DNA of 64,000 nt from Nostoc favosum CHAB5714 (GTDB taxonomy: Bacteria; Cyanobacteriota; Cyanobacteriia; Cyanobacteriales; Nostocaceae), in assembly GCF_020829495.1 (NCBI RefSeq), contig NZ_JAIVFQ010000001.1, forward strand, positions 221,493 to 285,492, given 5' to 3'. Shown here piece by piece: positions 53,744 to 63,726 of this stretch. The notes below the pieces were generated by a model. That model made no database searches and had not been told where the DNA came from. It worked only from the letters and a program-made list of their open reading frames with translations. Within the stretch, counting starts at the first letter, position 1, and every line of letters starts with the position of its first letter. The translations under genes and the position numbers were made by a program.

Positions 53744-56380
53744 CTAGAGCGTTGGTCGTTTACTTTCGAGGATTTCAGTTGCTTTCTGGACAGAAAGTGG
53801 CCGGTAGAATAAAAAGCCCTGTACATCCTCACAATTAATAGATTTCAAAAACTCCAGTTCCTCTTCTTTTTCTACCCCTTCGGCTATCAACTTCAATCCC
53901 AAGCTGTGTCCCAAGGTAACTATCGCCTTGATAATATGGGCTACTTTGGCATCCTGCGTCAAATATTGAATAAAAGATTTATCTATTTTCAGATTGTGGA
54001 GTGGCAAAAGCTGTAGACGCGAGAGCGAGGAATGACCCGTACCAAAGTCATCAATGGAGATGTAAACACCCATCTGCTGTAGATCCTCTAACACCGTTCT
54101 GGTAAAATCCAAATTTTCAATAGCTGTAGTTTCCATAATTTCTAATTCTAAAAACTGCGGCTCCAGACCCGTTTGTTCTAAAACTGTAGCTATAGTCTCC
54201 ACCAATTTGGGTTGGCAAAACTGCTTAAGAGAGAGATTGACAGCCATCGTTATGGGTGGAAATCCTGCATCTTGCCAAATTTTATTTTGAATACAGGCTG
54301 TCCGCAGCACCCATTCACCGATAGGGACAATTAATCCACTTTCTTCGACCAGGGGAATGAAAACACTGGGTGCGACCAATCCCATCTCTGGGTGCTGCCA
54401 ACGCAATAGAGCCTCCATACCAGTAATTTCTTCTGTGGCAATGTTTACACGAGGCTGATAATACAGCGTAAATTCATTGCGTTCTAGGGCATAGCGCAAG
54501 CTCTTTTCTAAAGTCAGAAGTTCAGGATTTTTCGCACTCAGAGAAACACTGTAGAATTGGTAGTTATTCCGCCCTTTGTCTTTGGCGTAGTACAAAGCGG
54601 CATCTGCGTGCTGGATTAGTGTTTCGGCGTCAGGACTGTTGTTATCAAGCAACGCAATACCGAGGCTGGCAGTCACATAAAGTTCATGCCCTTGGAGATG
54701 GAAAGCATCTTCCAATGTTTGTAACATTCTATACGCAAACTGGGTTACCTCTTCAGTATCATTGACTCGTGGGAGTAAGATAGTGAACTCATCACCTCCC
54801 CAACGGGCTATAGTGTCTCCGCCTCTGAGTGAGCCTTGTAATCTTTGAGCGACGCTTTGTAACAATTGGTCTCCCAGAGTGTGCCCCAGAGTGTCATTAA
54901 TCACTTTGAAGCGATCCAGGTCGAGGAAGATCACAGCTAAACTTTCACCATTCCGAGTGGCGTTGGGGAGAGTTTTATTAAGCAGCTCATTAAATAGTAG
55001 GCGATTGGGCAACCCTGTCAGCATGTCATGTAGGGCTTGATAGCGAATCTTTTCTTCTACTTGCTGACGCTGCCGCGCACCAATGATACTGGCGGCCATC
55101 GTTAAAAGGGTAGATTCTTCGTGCTTTGACCAATGACGCTCAAAGGTGCAGTCTGCCAAGCCAAGGTAACCCCAAAACTCTTTCTCCAAGCAAAGAGGTA
55201 CCAGGAGAAGGGATTGAATGCCATCTCGAATCAGGAATTCTTGTTCGGCGGTAGAAAATTGTTGCGTGAGTCCGCTAATCGACTGGCCGCTAGAGAGAAC
55301 AGCGTACCAACGAGCTAATCCAGAACCTTGATAAGGCTGATTCTGCCAATATTGGTAACTAGATTCAATAGAAGGATGTGTCCATTCAAACCGCAGGCTG
55401 ACTGCTATTTCCCCTGTAGCAGGATGAGGATGGTTCTGAAAGAGATAGGCACGATCTGCTTTGGCAGCTTCACCCACTAAAGCTAGAGCTCGATCAATAC
55501 CAGTTTCGTAATTCATTTCCCCTAGCAAATAATTGGCAGCTTCTGCAACAGCTTGTAGCAAGCGATCGCGCTGACGTAGTTCGGCTGTAGCTTGTTTTTG
55601 CTCTGTAATATCCCTAATAATAAAAGTTCTAATTAAATCACTTTCAGGAAGGTAGAGAACGGATTGTTCAAAAACTTCTGTACCTACTTCCACTTCCCGC
55701 ACAAAAGAATTTTTTTCTAGATTCTTAACTGTACTCAGGAGTCCTGTTAAAATCGGGTGTTTTATTCCAATTTCCCTAAGTTTGGGAAACTTGAGAGTTG
55801 CGGCTGGATTAAGATAAGTGACTCTTCCCTCCAAATCCATCTCAATGATTGGATTGGGGATAAGTTCAGGGAAGGATGCTAGGCGAGCTAGGGCAGACTC
55901 ACTAGCTACTTCAAAGCTGGGATCGATAGCTAAAGTTTGAAAAGGATTGGCAGGACTGCCTTGCTCTGATAGGAAACCAGATAAGTCTTCAACATCAAAA
56001 GATTCAGAAAATGCTTCTTCTGAAATGTTGGAAATAGCATAATATTTAGCTTGAGCTTGATTACTGCCAAAGGCAATGACATCTCCATTTCTGAGATTAT
56101 GGGAGAAGCATTTAGTGCCATTGACAAATAAGCCATTAGTACTCCCTTTCCCTTTATAGTTGCCATCAATAATCTGGAAGCCATATTGATCAGTCTCTGG
56201 AACAGTTACTCGCAATAAAATAGCATGTTGCATTGATACTGACCGGGAAGACAAGATAATAGTGTTTGCGGGATGCCGCCCCAGAGAATAAGTAGTCTCT
56301 CGCAAGGGGACAGTTTGCCGGCCTTGCAGGTCTTGGATGACCAGCAGATGGCGTATTTTTTCCCGCTCGTTTCCTAGCAT
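53744..56380 (-). CDS. FHA-PAS-GAF-GGDEF-EAL signalling protein
   Basis: The 878-residue protein combines an N-terminal FHA domain (about 20-110), a PAS domain (165-265), a GAF domain (275-440), a GGDEF domain with RWGGDEF and an upstream RGGD inhibitory site, and an EAL domain with MEALLRWQHPE, DDFGTGHSSL and IAEGVEKEEE. Catalytic residues of both enzyme domains look intact, so it could make and degrade cyclic di-GMP. FHA suggests phosphothreonine input. No membrane segment is visible. Confidence 0.94.
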   Translation of the reverse strand: MLGNEREKIRHLLVIQDLQGRQTVPLRETTYSLGRHPANTIILSSRSVSMQHAILLRVTVPETDQYGFQIIDGNYKGKGSTNGLFVNGTKCFSHNLRNGDVIAFGSNQAQAKYYAISNISEEAFSESFDVEDLSGFLSEQGSPANPFQTLAIDPSFEVASESALARLASFPELIPNPIIEMDLEGRVTYLNPAATLKFPKLREIGIKHPILTGLLSTVKNLEKNSFVREVEVGTEVFEQSVLYLPESDLIRTFIIRDITEQKQATAELRQRDRLLQAVAEAANYLLGEMNYETGIDRALALVGEAAKADRAYLFQNHPHPATGEIAVSLRFEWTHPSIESSYQYWQNQPYQGSGLARWYAVLSSGQSISGLTQQFSTAEQEFLIRDGIQSLLLVPLCLEKEFWGYLGLADCTFERHWSKHEESTLLTMAASIIGARQRQQVEEKIRYQALHDMLTGLPNRLLFNELLNKTLPNATRNGESLAVIFLDLDRFKVINDTLGHTLGDQLLQSVAQRLQGSLRGGDTIARWGGDEFTILLPRVNDTEEVTQFAYRMLQTLEDAFHLQGHELYVTASLGIALLDNNSPDAETLIQHADAALYYAKDKGRNNYQFYSVSLSAKNPELLTLEKSLRYALERNEFTLYYQPRVNIATEEITGMEALLRWQHPEMGLVAPSVFIPLVEESGLIVPIGEWVLRTACIQNKIWQDAGFPPITMAVNLSLKQFCQPKLVETIATVLEQTGLEPQFLELEIMETTAIENLDFTRTVLEDLQQMGVYISIDDFGTGHSSLSRLQLLPLHNLKIDKSFIQYLTQDAKVAHIIKAIVTLGHSLGLKLIAEGVEKEEELEFLKSINCEDVQGFLFYRPLSVQKATEILESKRPTL

Positions 56381-56943
56381 GGCTGTTCCTCAAATTCTCA
56401 TATTTTTATGTCTTAGTCTGAAAAATCCTACTCCCACTCCAATACCTAATGAGATGGCTAATTGTTTAATCAGTTTTACGGTAGAAGTTCTAGCTGTTTT
56501 CTCTACTCATACATAAGTTATAAATTTCCCCTCTTCGTCCATATCATCTAACCTTGTCTTTCTTAGGATACCCAGAATAAAATCAAACACTGAATAGAAC
56601 ACATGGTATATTTGCGGATTTTCATTCTGAGTGGTGAGGAAACTCTGAATTAAATAACGGGCTGATTTTAATTTTTTAATCAGTCAAATAGTTCTGTTTT
56701 ACGGAATTTTGCGAAATATAGCAATCCGATTTGATTTCTGAACTTCTTTGCGTGGTGCGCGTTCGCGAAGCGTCTCGCAGAGAAGCGCGATAGGCAGGGA
56801 GTAGGGAGTAGGGAATCAGCCTTTTCGAGTTGAGGGCGAGTTTTTTCACGCAATCAAATAGGAGTGCTATAGATTAGAGCAAGGCAGGAATTGACATCCT
56901 CTCATCGCTAACCCTGATCGGTGTAGCCGGAGATTCCTAAATT
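56381..56943. other. Gene-free region
   Basis: It contains a dispersed repeat (about 56760-56793, GCGCGTTCGCGAAGCGTCTC) and GGGAGTA heptamers (about 56800-56815). No gene is recognised. Confidence 0.5.
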
Positions 56944-58779
56944 TTAAAAAGGATTATAAAATAAGCTAAAATACAATCCGTTTTCTTGTAATGTTCTATC
57001 ATTCGAGTTAACAGATACTAAAGGAATGCCCCAGTCAAGACGAACGGTAAAGCGATCGCCTTGTGACCAACGCAACCCCAGACCAACAGCAGCTAGAGTA
57101 TTAGGGTCGGGATTCTCTCCACCAGAACTGTTCCAGCCAACACCAAAATCCAAAAACGGGACAACCTGTAATATGCTATCTATCTGGGGTAAGCGCAGAA
57201 TCGGTACTTGAACTTCCGCAGAAACAAAAGTGCCATTATCTGTAAGCAAATAATCTTGACGGTAACCCCTAACGCTATCCTGTCCACCTAAGCCAATTTG
57301 CTCTATAGGTAATAGTGTTGTGGATGCTAGTTGCGTATTTAAACGAAGTAAAAGTAAAGTTTCAGGAGCTAAAAGGCGTACCCACTGCGCTTGCCCTTGC
57401 CAAGCAAAAAAACGGCTATCGGGAAGATTTTGATTAACCGTGGCATTCAACACATCTATACCCAAACTAAATTGAGAGCGTAGGGCGAAGACTTCACGGC
57501 TGTTACGACTCGTCCATTCTTGAAAAAATCGCAAGGCAGATACCCTAGTGCGTCCCTGTTCATCAGATCCAGGTGAAAGGTCAGAGGGGGGAACCCCAAA
57601 TTCTCTCTGTAGTCTCCACGAGACATCACTTTCGCGTCGAGAAGCTGTTAACCCAAGAGCGAATTCTTGTGTGGGGGTTTGGACTATGGGCTGACGGAAT
57701 GTTAATTCGTAGTAGCGAGATGCCGATTCGATATCTAAAAAAGCGAAACCAGGTTCAATGATATTACTCGACGTAGTGCCATAGTTGAAGGAAAGCGTTC
57801 CGTTGCGGGGATTAAGAGGCAATGTGTAACTAGCGTCAAAGGAGTTGCTACCATCAGTGTTGGTGTATCCTAAACTCAGGCTATCTCCCAATCCGAGTAA
57901 GTTGGCTTCATTCAATTGTAATCGGCGGCGGAAACTGCCAACACTGGGCGATCGCCCATTATCAAGAACTATTGGGCTACTAAAGGTTTTAGCCTCGCTG
58001 ATATTGACTTCTAAGAGACTCGTACCAGTCCGCGATCCTGCGGTGAGTTCAGCAGAGACGTTTTGAATCAAAGGATTTTGTTGCAAAAGTTGCAATGCCT
58101 CTAGTAGACGTTGCCGATTCAGAGGTGCTGATGTAGCTATTGCTAGTCGGCTGCGGACATAATTCGGATTCAACCGCCGAGTTCCAGTTACCTGGATATC
58201 TTCTAATTTACCTTCGACCACCTGAATTTTTATAACACCGGATTGGATTGTTTGCGGCGGGATATAAGCACCAGAAGTAATGTAACCATTTTGGACGTAT
58301 AAATCAGTAATTTTAGAACGTGCTTGATACACTTGGGTCAGTGAGATCGGTCGTTTGGTAAATTCAGCAGTGGCGAGGGCTAACTCTTCGGGACTGAAGA
58401 CTGTGCTACCAACAACTTCAAACCGTTCAACAACAATATTTTGAGGAAAGTTGCCAGGGAGTGGTTCTTCAGGTGTGGGAGTTGGCGCAGAGGGAGGAAA
58501 TAGTTCTGCTGGCGGGGGGAGTGGTTGTGGTGGTTCAGGTGAGGGAAGTGGGGGAGGTGAGGGTGGCTGGACATCCTGTGGTGGTGGGAGTTCAGGTGAG
58601 GGTGGTTGGACATCCTGTGGTGGTGGGAGTTGTTGTGACAGGAAAAAATTACTAGTTGGTAATTGTGTAGTATCAACAGCCTGAGCTTTCAGTGGACTAT
58701 AAGTTATGTTGCTGAGTAATAGAAGCATACTCAGCGGTAAGCAGGACACTATAAGATTTTGAGGATATTTATCAATCAT
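56944..58779 (-). CDS. TpsB/ShlB-family outer-membrane transporter
   Basis: The 611-residue protein has a signal peptide, a Pro-rich linker (about 50-105, PPPQDVQPPSP repeats), a POTRA_2 domain (VERFEVVGSTVFSPEELALA), a second POTRA-like part, and a C-terminal beta barrel ending in phenylalanine. The barrel carries the GLGGQDSVRGYRQDYL motif typical of FhaC/ShlB pores. Such proteins export a large TpsA partner; none is encoded nearby in this window. Confidence 0.92.
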   Translation of the reverse strand: MIDKYPQNLIVSCLPLSMLLLLSNITYSPLKAQAVDTTQLPTSNFFLSQQLPPPQDVQPPSPELPPPQDVQPPSPPPLPSPEPPQPLPPPAELFPPSAPTPTPEEPLPGNFPQNIVVERFEVVGSTVFSPEELALATAEFTKRPISLTQVYQARSKITDLYVQNGYITSGAYIPPQTIQSGVIKIQVVEGKLEDIQVTGTRRLNPNYVRSRLAIATSAPLNRQRLLEALQLLQQNPLIQNVSAELTAGSRTGTSLLEVNISEAKTFSSPIVLDNGRSPSVGSFRRRLQLNEANLLGLGDSLSLGYTNTDGSNSFDASYTLPLNPRNGTLSFNYGTTSSNIIEPGFAFLDIESASRYYELTFRQPIVQTPTQEFALGLTASRRESDVSWRLQREFGVPPSDLSPGSDEQGRTRVSALRFFQEWTSRNSREVFALRSQFSLGIDVLNATVNQNLPDSRFFAWQGQAQWVRLLAPETLLLLRLNTQLASTTLLPIEQIGLGGQDSVRGYRQDYLLTDNGTFVSAEVQVPILRLPQIDSILQVVPFLDFGVGWNSSGGENPDPNTLAAVGLGLRWSQGDRFTVRLDWGIPLVSVNSNDRTLQENGLYFSLFYNPF

Positions 58780-58998
58780 CGTACCGGACTATTTTTTGTT
58801 AGAAACTATGGAATTATACGGGGACTGTTTCAGATGTGAATCTTACTTCATCTTTTGTCACTAAAGTTGATATCTTGGGCAAATTTCAATTTAAAAGCTA
58901 AATCAACTAGTTATTGCAGACTTAAAAGCATTGATGGTGTTCGATCTGCATAAGCAAGCAGATATATTGGAATTATCTGTTGCTGCGGGAGGGGAGTA

Positions 58999-59206
58999 GC
59001 AGGGCTATTTCATTCCATTTCAAACAGGATTTGTCAAGATGGTTAGCGAGAAAATTGGAAGGAAGGGTGATGATGAGATGAATATTTAAGCACTTAAATA
59101 TCAGTAAAATAGTTCCTTTTATCGGCACGCTGGTAACAAAATAACCAATTTTTAATTGCTAGAACCCTTGATTTTTAAAGCTCTTTAGGGAATGAAACAG
59201 CCCTGC
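58999..59206. mobile_element. MITE-like element with 18-bp ends
   Basis: GCAGGGCTATTTCATTCC (58999-59016) is complementary with one mismatch to GGAATGAAACAGCCCTGC (59189-59206). It is the only notable content of the 58780-59280 gap. No clear target duplication. Confidence 0.7.
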
Positions 59207-59280
59207 AATTTCTCGGGGGATTTAGAGGTATCTAGAACTTTTGATACCGACAAAAGGACTTTTCAAACATCCTCTTAGGG

Positions 59281-61056
59281 TTACTGCATATCCCTTTGCT
59301 GAAACATTCCCATCAATTTACGTTTACGAGCGTGGGTTTGCATCAAGTTTTGGCGATAGCTTAACCAGTCAGCTTTATTTCCAGATTTCAAGTAGGCATT
59401 ACGTGCCTTTTTCAACCATTCAACTGCGTAGTAGTAGTATTCGGCTTTACCTGCATCTATAATCTTTTCGGCACGGCGACGAGCATTAGCAATCACCCAA
59501 TTAGGATTGTGAGGGATAGCAGCATCCATGACTCGGTGAATCAATTCTGAATTATAAGAACTGAGTTCACTAGCGATCGCAATTGCATCATCAATTAGCC
59601 CCTCATACAAAAATATATCCACCTTGGCTGATTCTATGCCCCCACGACTATCAGTACGGATAATTCTCACCAGCTCTGTTTTGACACCTTCCCAGTTTTT
59701 CCCAGCCAATTCTGCCATCTTCTGGTAGTCAAAAAAGGAGGGCTTCACTTGAAAAGCCGCCTTGATTGCTAATAAAGCAGCTTCACTATTACCCAGCGTA
59801 ATAGCCAAATCACTTGTCCAAATCCCCAATTCGTACTGACAATTACCCGGTAAATTTAATCCACTCTGGGCTATATTTAGTGCTTGCTGTAATGCCCCTT
59901 GAACGCTTAGTGTTTTCGCTAGGGCAAAAGCCTCTTCTATTGAGTTCATCTGGGTTTGAGCAGCATCAATTGCTTCTTCTACCCTGCCTAAACGCCCTAG
60001 CATTGTCAGATACTGCTGGGTTTGCCCTTCCGCTTCTGCTAAATATAAGTATTCTTGGTAACGTTCCTGACGTTCGAGGATTTTTAGCCGAATTAGTGCC
60101 AAATCATCCGCATAGTCTGGCACGTCTTCTTCCCAAGCTCCCCTTTCGGTAATATTACCTTGGAGAACTTGCACCAGTGGTGGATAATCCCAACCTTGGC
60201 GTAAAGCCTCCATAATCATGCCAAAATCAGCATTCCACTCATCTTGCCAAGCTTCTAAATTTATTTGAATATCAACTTTTTCTTCTGGGGTGAGTTCAGC
60301 ACTGAGAATTGCTTCACACCAGGCATTATTTAATTCCCCGATAAGTTCATCATTTTCGGCACCGTATTCTGCAACATCATCCCAATTTTCCACACAGGTA
60401 GAGGTAATCGCTTCTAAAATAGCGATCGCATTTTCACCCTCTCCCCGTTCACTAAAATCTACCGCAGTTTCCACTACACTCAGCAATTCTTCACCAATTG
60501 GGTCTTCTTCGTACCCCTCCTCAAAGTAGCGCACGGTATTTTTGAGAATCTGCCGCACTTGCCGCCGAAAGGGAGCCGGATCAATAGTGATGCGAAGCAC
60601 AGGTTTTGTGTTTTTTTGCTGGGTAGCAGGATTAGTCATCCAAGCTACATGGCGATCAATCGCCTCAATTAGTGGTGGGTATTCTTTTACCAACTCTTGC
60701 AGCAGTTTTTGAGTTTGGAAATAATCCAGGTGATTAAGTAGTTGTTCGAGGGTGGGGCGCTGCTCAATGTTTTCTGGGTTACGCGCACAAACAAGCATCG
60801 TCGCTACAATGTGTTTGCACCACCCGTCAAGGTTGTAGGCACAGGTGCAGTTTACTGAGGTTAAGCCACTGCTATCGAAACTCAGGTTGACATGATAAGG
60901 TTTGGCTTCACTGCCTACAACATCTGCCTGAAGCAGATCGCCACGTTGGGTAACTGTATTGACAGCACCAGCCTCATAGTATGCCTCGCCCCGTTGGAAA
61001 GATTTGGCGTTGGCATGACGGCGGATAGTAAATTCACTAATTTGGGGAATAGACAT
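59281..61056 (-). CDS. SWIM zinc-finger protein with helical repeats
   Basis: The 591-residue protein starts with a SWIM zinc finger: CTCAYNLDGWCKHIVA (C-x-C-xn-C-x-H) at about residues 70-85. The rest is helical, TPR-like (EAIDAAQTQMNSIEEAFALAKTL, LLAIKAAFQVKPSFFDYQKMAELAG). SWIM domains bind DNA or proteins. The function is unknown. The ATG at 61056 is followed by ISEFTIRRHANAKSFQRGEAYY, typical of the family. Confidence 0.88.
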   Translation of the reverse strand: MSIPQISEFTIRRHANAKSFQRGEAYYEAGAVNTVTQRGDLLQADVVGSEAKPYHVNLSFDSSGLTSVNCTCAYNLDGWCKHIVATMLVCARNPENIEQRPTLEQLLNHLDYFQTQKLLQELVKEYPPLIEAIDRHVAWMTNPATQQKNTKPVLRITIDPAPFRRQVRQILKNTVRYFEEGYEEDPIGEELLSVVETAVDFSERGEGENAIAILEAITSTCVENWDDVAEYGAENDELIGELNNAWCEAILSAELTPEEKVDIQINLEAWQDEWNADFGMIMEALRQGWDYPPLVQVLQGNITERGAWEEDVPDYADDLALIRLKILERQERYQEYLYLAEAEGQTQQYLTMLGRLGRVEEAIDAAQTQMNSIEEAFALAKTLSVQGALQQALNIAQSGLNLPGNCQYELGIWTSDLAITLGNSEAALLAIKAAFQVKPSFFDYQKMAELAGKNWEGVKTELVRIIRTDSRGGIESAKVDIFLYEGLIDDAIAIASELSSYNSELIHRVMDAAIPHNPNWVIANARRRAEKIIDAGKAEYYYYAVEWLKKARNAYLKSGNKADWLSYRQNLMQTHARKRKLMGMFQQRDMQ

Positions 61057-61268
61057 CGAGCGATCGCCTGCGTAAATCTTCTGGATGAATCTTAAATCCA
61101 GCTTAGTGTTAGGCTAACGCGCTGTAAAGAAATTTAAAGTTATGGGCATGGGGCACTTGTACTGAGCGAACGCGAGTGCGTCTTGTAGAGAAGCCGTAAA
61201 GCCTGCGGCATAGCTACGCTTAGGGCGCAGCCTCTCCAAGAGTTGTATTGGGCATTGGAAGCTTTGAG

Positions 61269-61710
61269 GTTCAAAGGTGGATTAATGAGTATCAAAGGTG
61301 GATAAGGGACTTCCAAGAAATAAATTATCCAAATAAACGAACCACTCCAGACACAGAGAAGCCAGTGCGTTGGGCGGGTTCCCCGACTTGAAGCAACTGG
61401 CGCGACACAGAGGAATAAGGAAGTTTTTTGAGTATTTTTTATTTGGAAGTCCCTAAACGAGTATCAAAGGTGGATTAATGAGTATCAAAGGTGGATGAAC
61501 GAGTATCAAAGGTGGATGAACGAGTATCAAAGGTGGATGAACGAGTATCAAAGGTGGATTAATGAGTATTAAAGGTGGATTAATGAGTATTAAAGGTGGA
61601 TTAATGAGTATTAAAGGTGGATTAATGAGTATTAAAGGTGGATTAATGAGTATCAAAGGTGGATGAACGAGTATCAAAGGTGGATGAACGAGTATCAAAG
61701 GTGGATGAAC
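61269..61710. repeat. 21-bp tandem array interrupted by a MITE
   Basis: Twelve full copies of a 21-bp unit (GAGTATCAAAGGTGGAT plus GAAC or TAAT) run 61459-61710. About one and a half more copies lie at 61272-61305, before the inserted element. Confidence 0.93.
61306..61453. mobile_element. MITE with GGGACTTCC ends and TAA duplication
   Basis: GGGACTTCCAA and TTGGAAGTCCC are the ends of a 148-bp element. TAA flanks both sides (61303-61305 and 61454-61456), and removing one TAA plus the element restores a normal array unit. The interior contains the 44-bp repeat also seen at 15231. Confidence 0.85.
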
Positions 61711-61730
61711 GAGTCTTTAATGCTTTAATA

Positions 61731-61873
61731 TCATGTCCGCTTGATTACTTATTAAACCCGAAGAACCCCACCCCTTAATCCCCTCCCCGCTTGCGGGGAG
61801 GGGAGACAAAGCGTAGCTTTGGCGGGGTGGGGTGCAATGACTGTGGGAATCATAACTAATTATGCGGACATGA
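61731..61873. mobile_element. MITE, TCATGTCCGC family, copy 2
   Basis: The 143-bp element has the same 10-bp ends and similar interior as the copy at 25870-26010, and is flanked by TA. It lies 20 bases after the 21-bp array. Confidence 0.85.
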
Positions 61874-61875
61874 TA

Positions 61876-62257
61876 TAACTTCTAACTCTCCCTGCTCCCG
61901 TTCGGCTACGCTCACGGCAAGCCTGCTCCCCTGCCCCCTGCTCCCTTTGTTGAAGTATAAAAAAAAATAAGTATCTAGATTTGACTATAATTACTGAAAA
62001 CATCCATCTTTTCGCCCGAAGTGAGTGAATCATAATTTGAGTTAGCAACACCCGAACGTTAAATCAGTAAATAGTTATCAGGCGTATGGTAGGGGATTTA
62101 AATCAGTTACCAGTTACCAGTGTTCACTGATAACTGTGTGCTAAAGGCTTAAACCCAGCAACGAAACTGACAACTGATAACTGATAACTGTTAAAGGGGT
62201 TGCGCTAATTGTCGGTCAAGTTGAGAATAAATAGGCGAAGCACACGGGGAAACTAAC
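61876..62257. other. Gene-free region upstream of lpdA
   Basis: A C/T-rich CTGCTCCC repeat (about 61890-61945) and CAGTTAC/TGATAAC heptamers (about 62102-62190) are the only notable content. It should contain the lpdA promoter. Confidence 0.5.
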
Positions 62258-63688
62258 GTGAGTCAAGGATTTGATTACGATTTAGTAATTATCGGCGCTG
62301 GTGTAGGCGGACATGGCGCAGCCTTACACGCCGTAAGTTGCGGTCTGAAAACAGCGATTATTGAAGCTGCTGATATGGGAGGAACCTGTGTTAATCGGGG
62401 CTGTATTCCTTCTAAGGCGCTGCTGGCAGCATCTGGACGTGTGCGGGAGTTACGTAATGCCCACCACCTAAAGTCATTGGGAATTCAAATTGGTAGCGTG
62501 GAATTTGATCGCCAAGCGATCGCTAATCATGCTAATAATCTTGTCTCGAAAATTCAAGGCGACTTAACCAACAGCCTCAAACGTCTAAAAGTCGATATTA
62601 TCAACGGTTGGGGAAAAATCGCTGGGGCGCAAAAAGTCTCTGTTACCGGAGACGGCGGTGAAAAAACTATCACAGCCAAAGACATCATCCTTTCCCCTGG
62701 TTCAATTCCTTTTGTGCCTCCAGGGATTGAAGTAGACGGCAAAACTGTCTTTACCAGCGATCAAGGCGTTAAGTTGGAGTCGCTACCAGACTGGGTGGCA
62801 ATTATTGGCAGTGGTTACATCGGCTTAGAATTTTCTGATATTTACTCAGCTTTGGGTTGTGAAATCACCTTGATTGAAGCCCTAGATCAGTTAATGCCAG
62901 GATTTGACCGAGACATTGCCAAACTTGCCGAACGGGTACTGATTACTCCCCGCGATATTGAAACGAAAGTCGGGATATACGCTAAAAAAGTCATCCCTGG
63001 TTCACCAGTGGTGATTGAATTAGCAGATTTCAAAACTAAAGAAGATGTAGATGTCATCGAAGTAGATGCTTGCTTGGTGGCTACAGGACGCATCCCGGCG
63101 ACCAAAAATCTTGGTTTGGAATCTGTGGGTGTGGAAGTTGATCGGCGGAATTTTATCCCAGTTGACGATCGCATGGCAGTACTATCAGCCGGTGAAGTAG
63201 TACCGCATTTGTGGGCAATTGGCGATGCTAATGGGAAGATGATGTTGGCACATGCGGCTTCTGCTCAAGGCATCATCGCCGTAGAAAACATAGTTGGGAG
63301 GGAAAGAATAGTAGACTATCGCAGCATCCCGGCGGCGGCGTTTACCCACCCAGAAGTTAGCTATGTGGGCTTAACAGAAACCGCAGCTAAGGAGTTAGGA
63401 CAAACCGAAGGGTTTGAAATCGCCGCAAGTAGGAGTTACTACAAAGGGAATTCCAAAGCGTTGGCAGAAAATGAAGCCGATGGTATTGCCAAGGTGATAT
63501 ATCGCAAAGACACCGGAGAAGTCTTGGGTGTTCACATTTTCGGACTGCACGCCTCAGACTTAATTCATGAAGCGTCAGCTGCGATCGCAAACCGTCAATC
63601 TGTCCAAAGTCTCGCACATCTAGTTCACGCGCACCCGACACTTTCGGAAGTGCTGGACGAAGCTTATAAACGAGCGATCGCCATCTAA
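62258..63688 (+). CDS. lpdA: Dihydrolipoamide dehydrogenase
   Basis: The 476-residue flavoprotein is the E3 subunit of 2-oxo acid dehydrogenase complexes and possibly of the glycine cleavage system. It has the FAD motif [15 protein letters not shown], the redox pair [22 protein letters not shown] motif [20 protein letters not shown], and the C-terminal [15 protein letters not shown] with the catalytic His-Glu. The start is GTG 62258 ([13 protein letters not shown]). Confidence 0.96.
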   Translation: MSQGFDYDLVIIGAGVGGHGAALHAVSCGLKTAIIEAADMGGTCVNRGCIPSKALLAASGRVRELRNAHHLKSLGIQIGSVEFDRQAIANHANNLVSKIQGDLTNSLKRLKVDIINGWGKIAGAQKVSVTGDGGEKTITAKDIILSPGSIPFVPPGIEVDGKTVFTSDQGVKLESLPDWVAIIGSGYIGLEFSDIYSALGCEITLIEALDQLMPGFDRDIAKLAERVLITPRDIETKVGIYAKKVIPGSPVVIELADFKTKEDVDVIEVDACLVATGRIPATKNLGLESVGVEVDRRNFIPVDDRMAVLSAGEVVPHLWAIGDANGKMMLAHAASAQGIIAVENIVGRERIVDYRSIPAAAFTHPEVSYVGLTETAAKELGQTEGFEIAASRSYYKGNSKALAENEADGIAKVIYRKDTGEVLGVHIFGLHASDLIHEASAAIANRQSVQSLAHLVHAHPTLSEVLDEAYKRAIAI

Positions 63689-63726
63689 AAGTTAGAAGTG
63701 AAAAGTTAGGAGTGAGGAATTAATAA

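Noticed and set aside
61453..61698. Pro/Leu/Ile repeat protein on the minus strand
   Set aside because: Product of the 21-bp array only.
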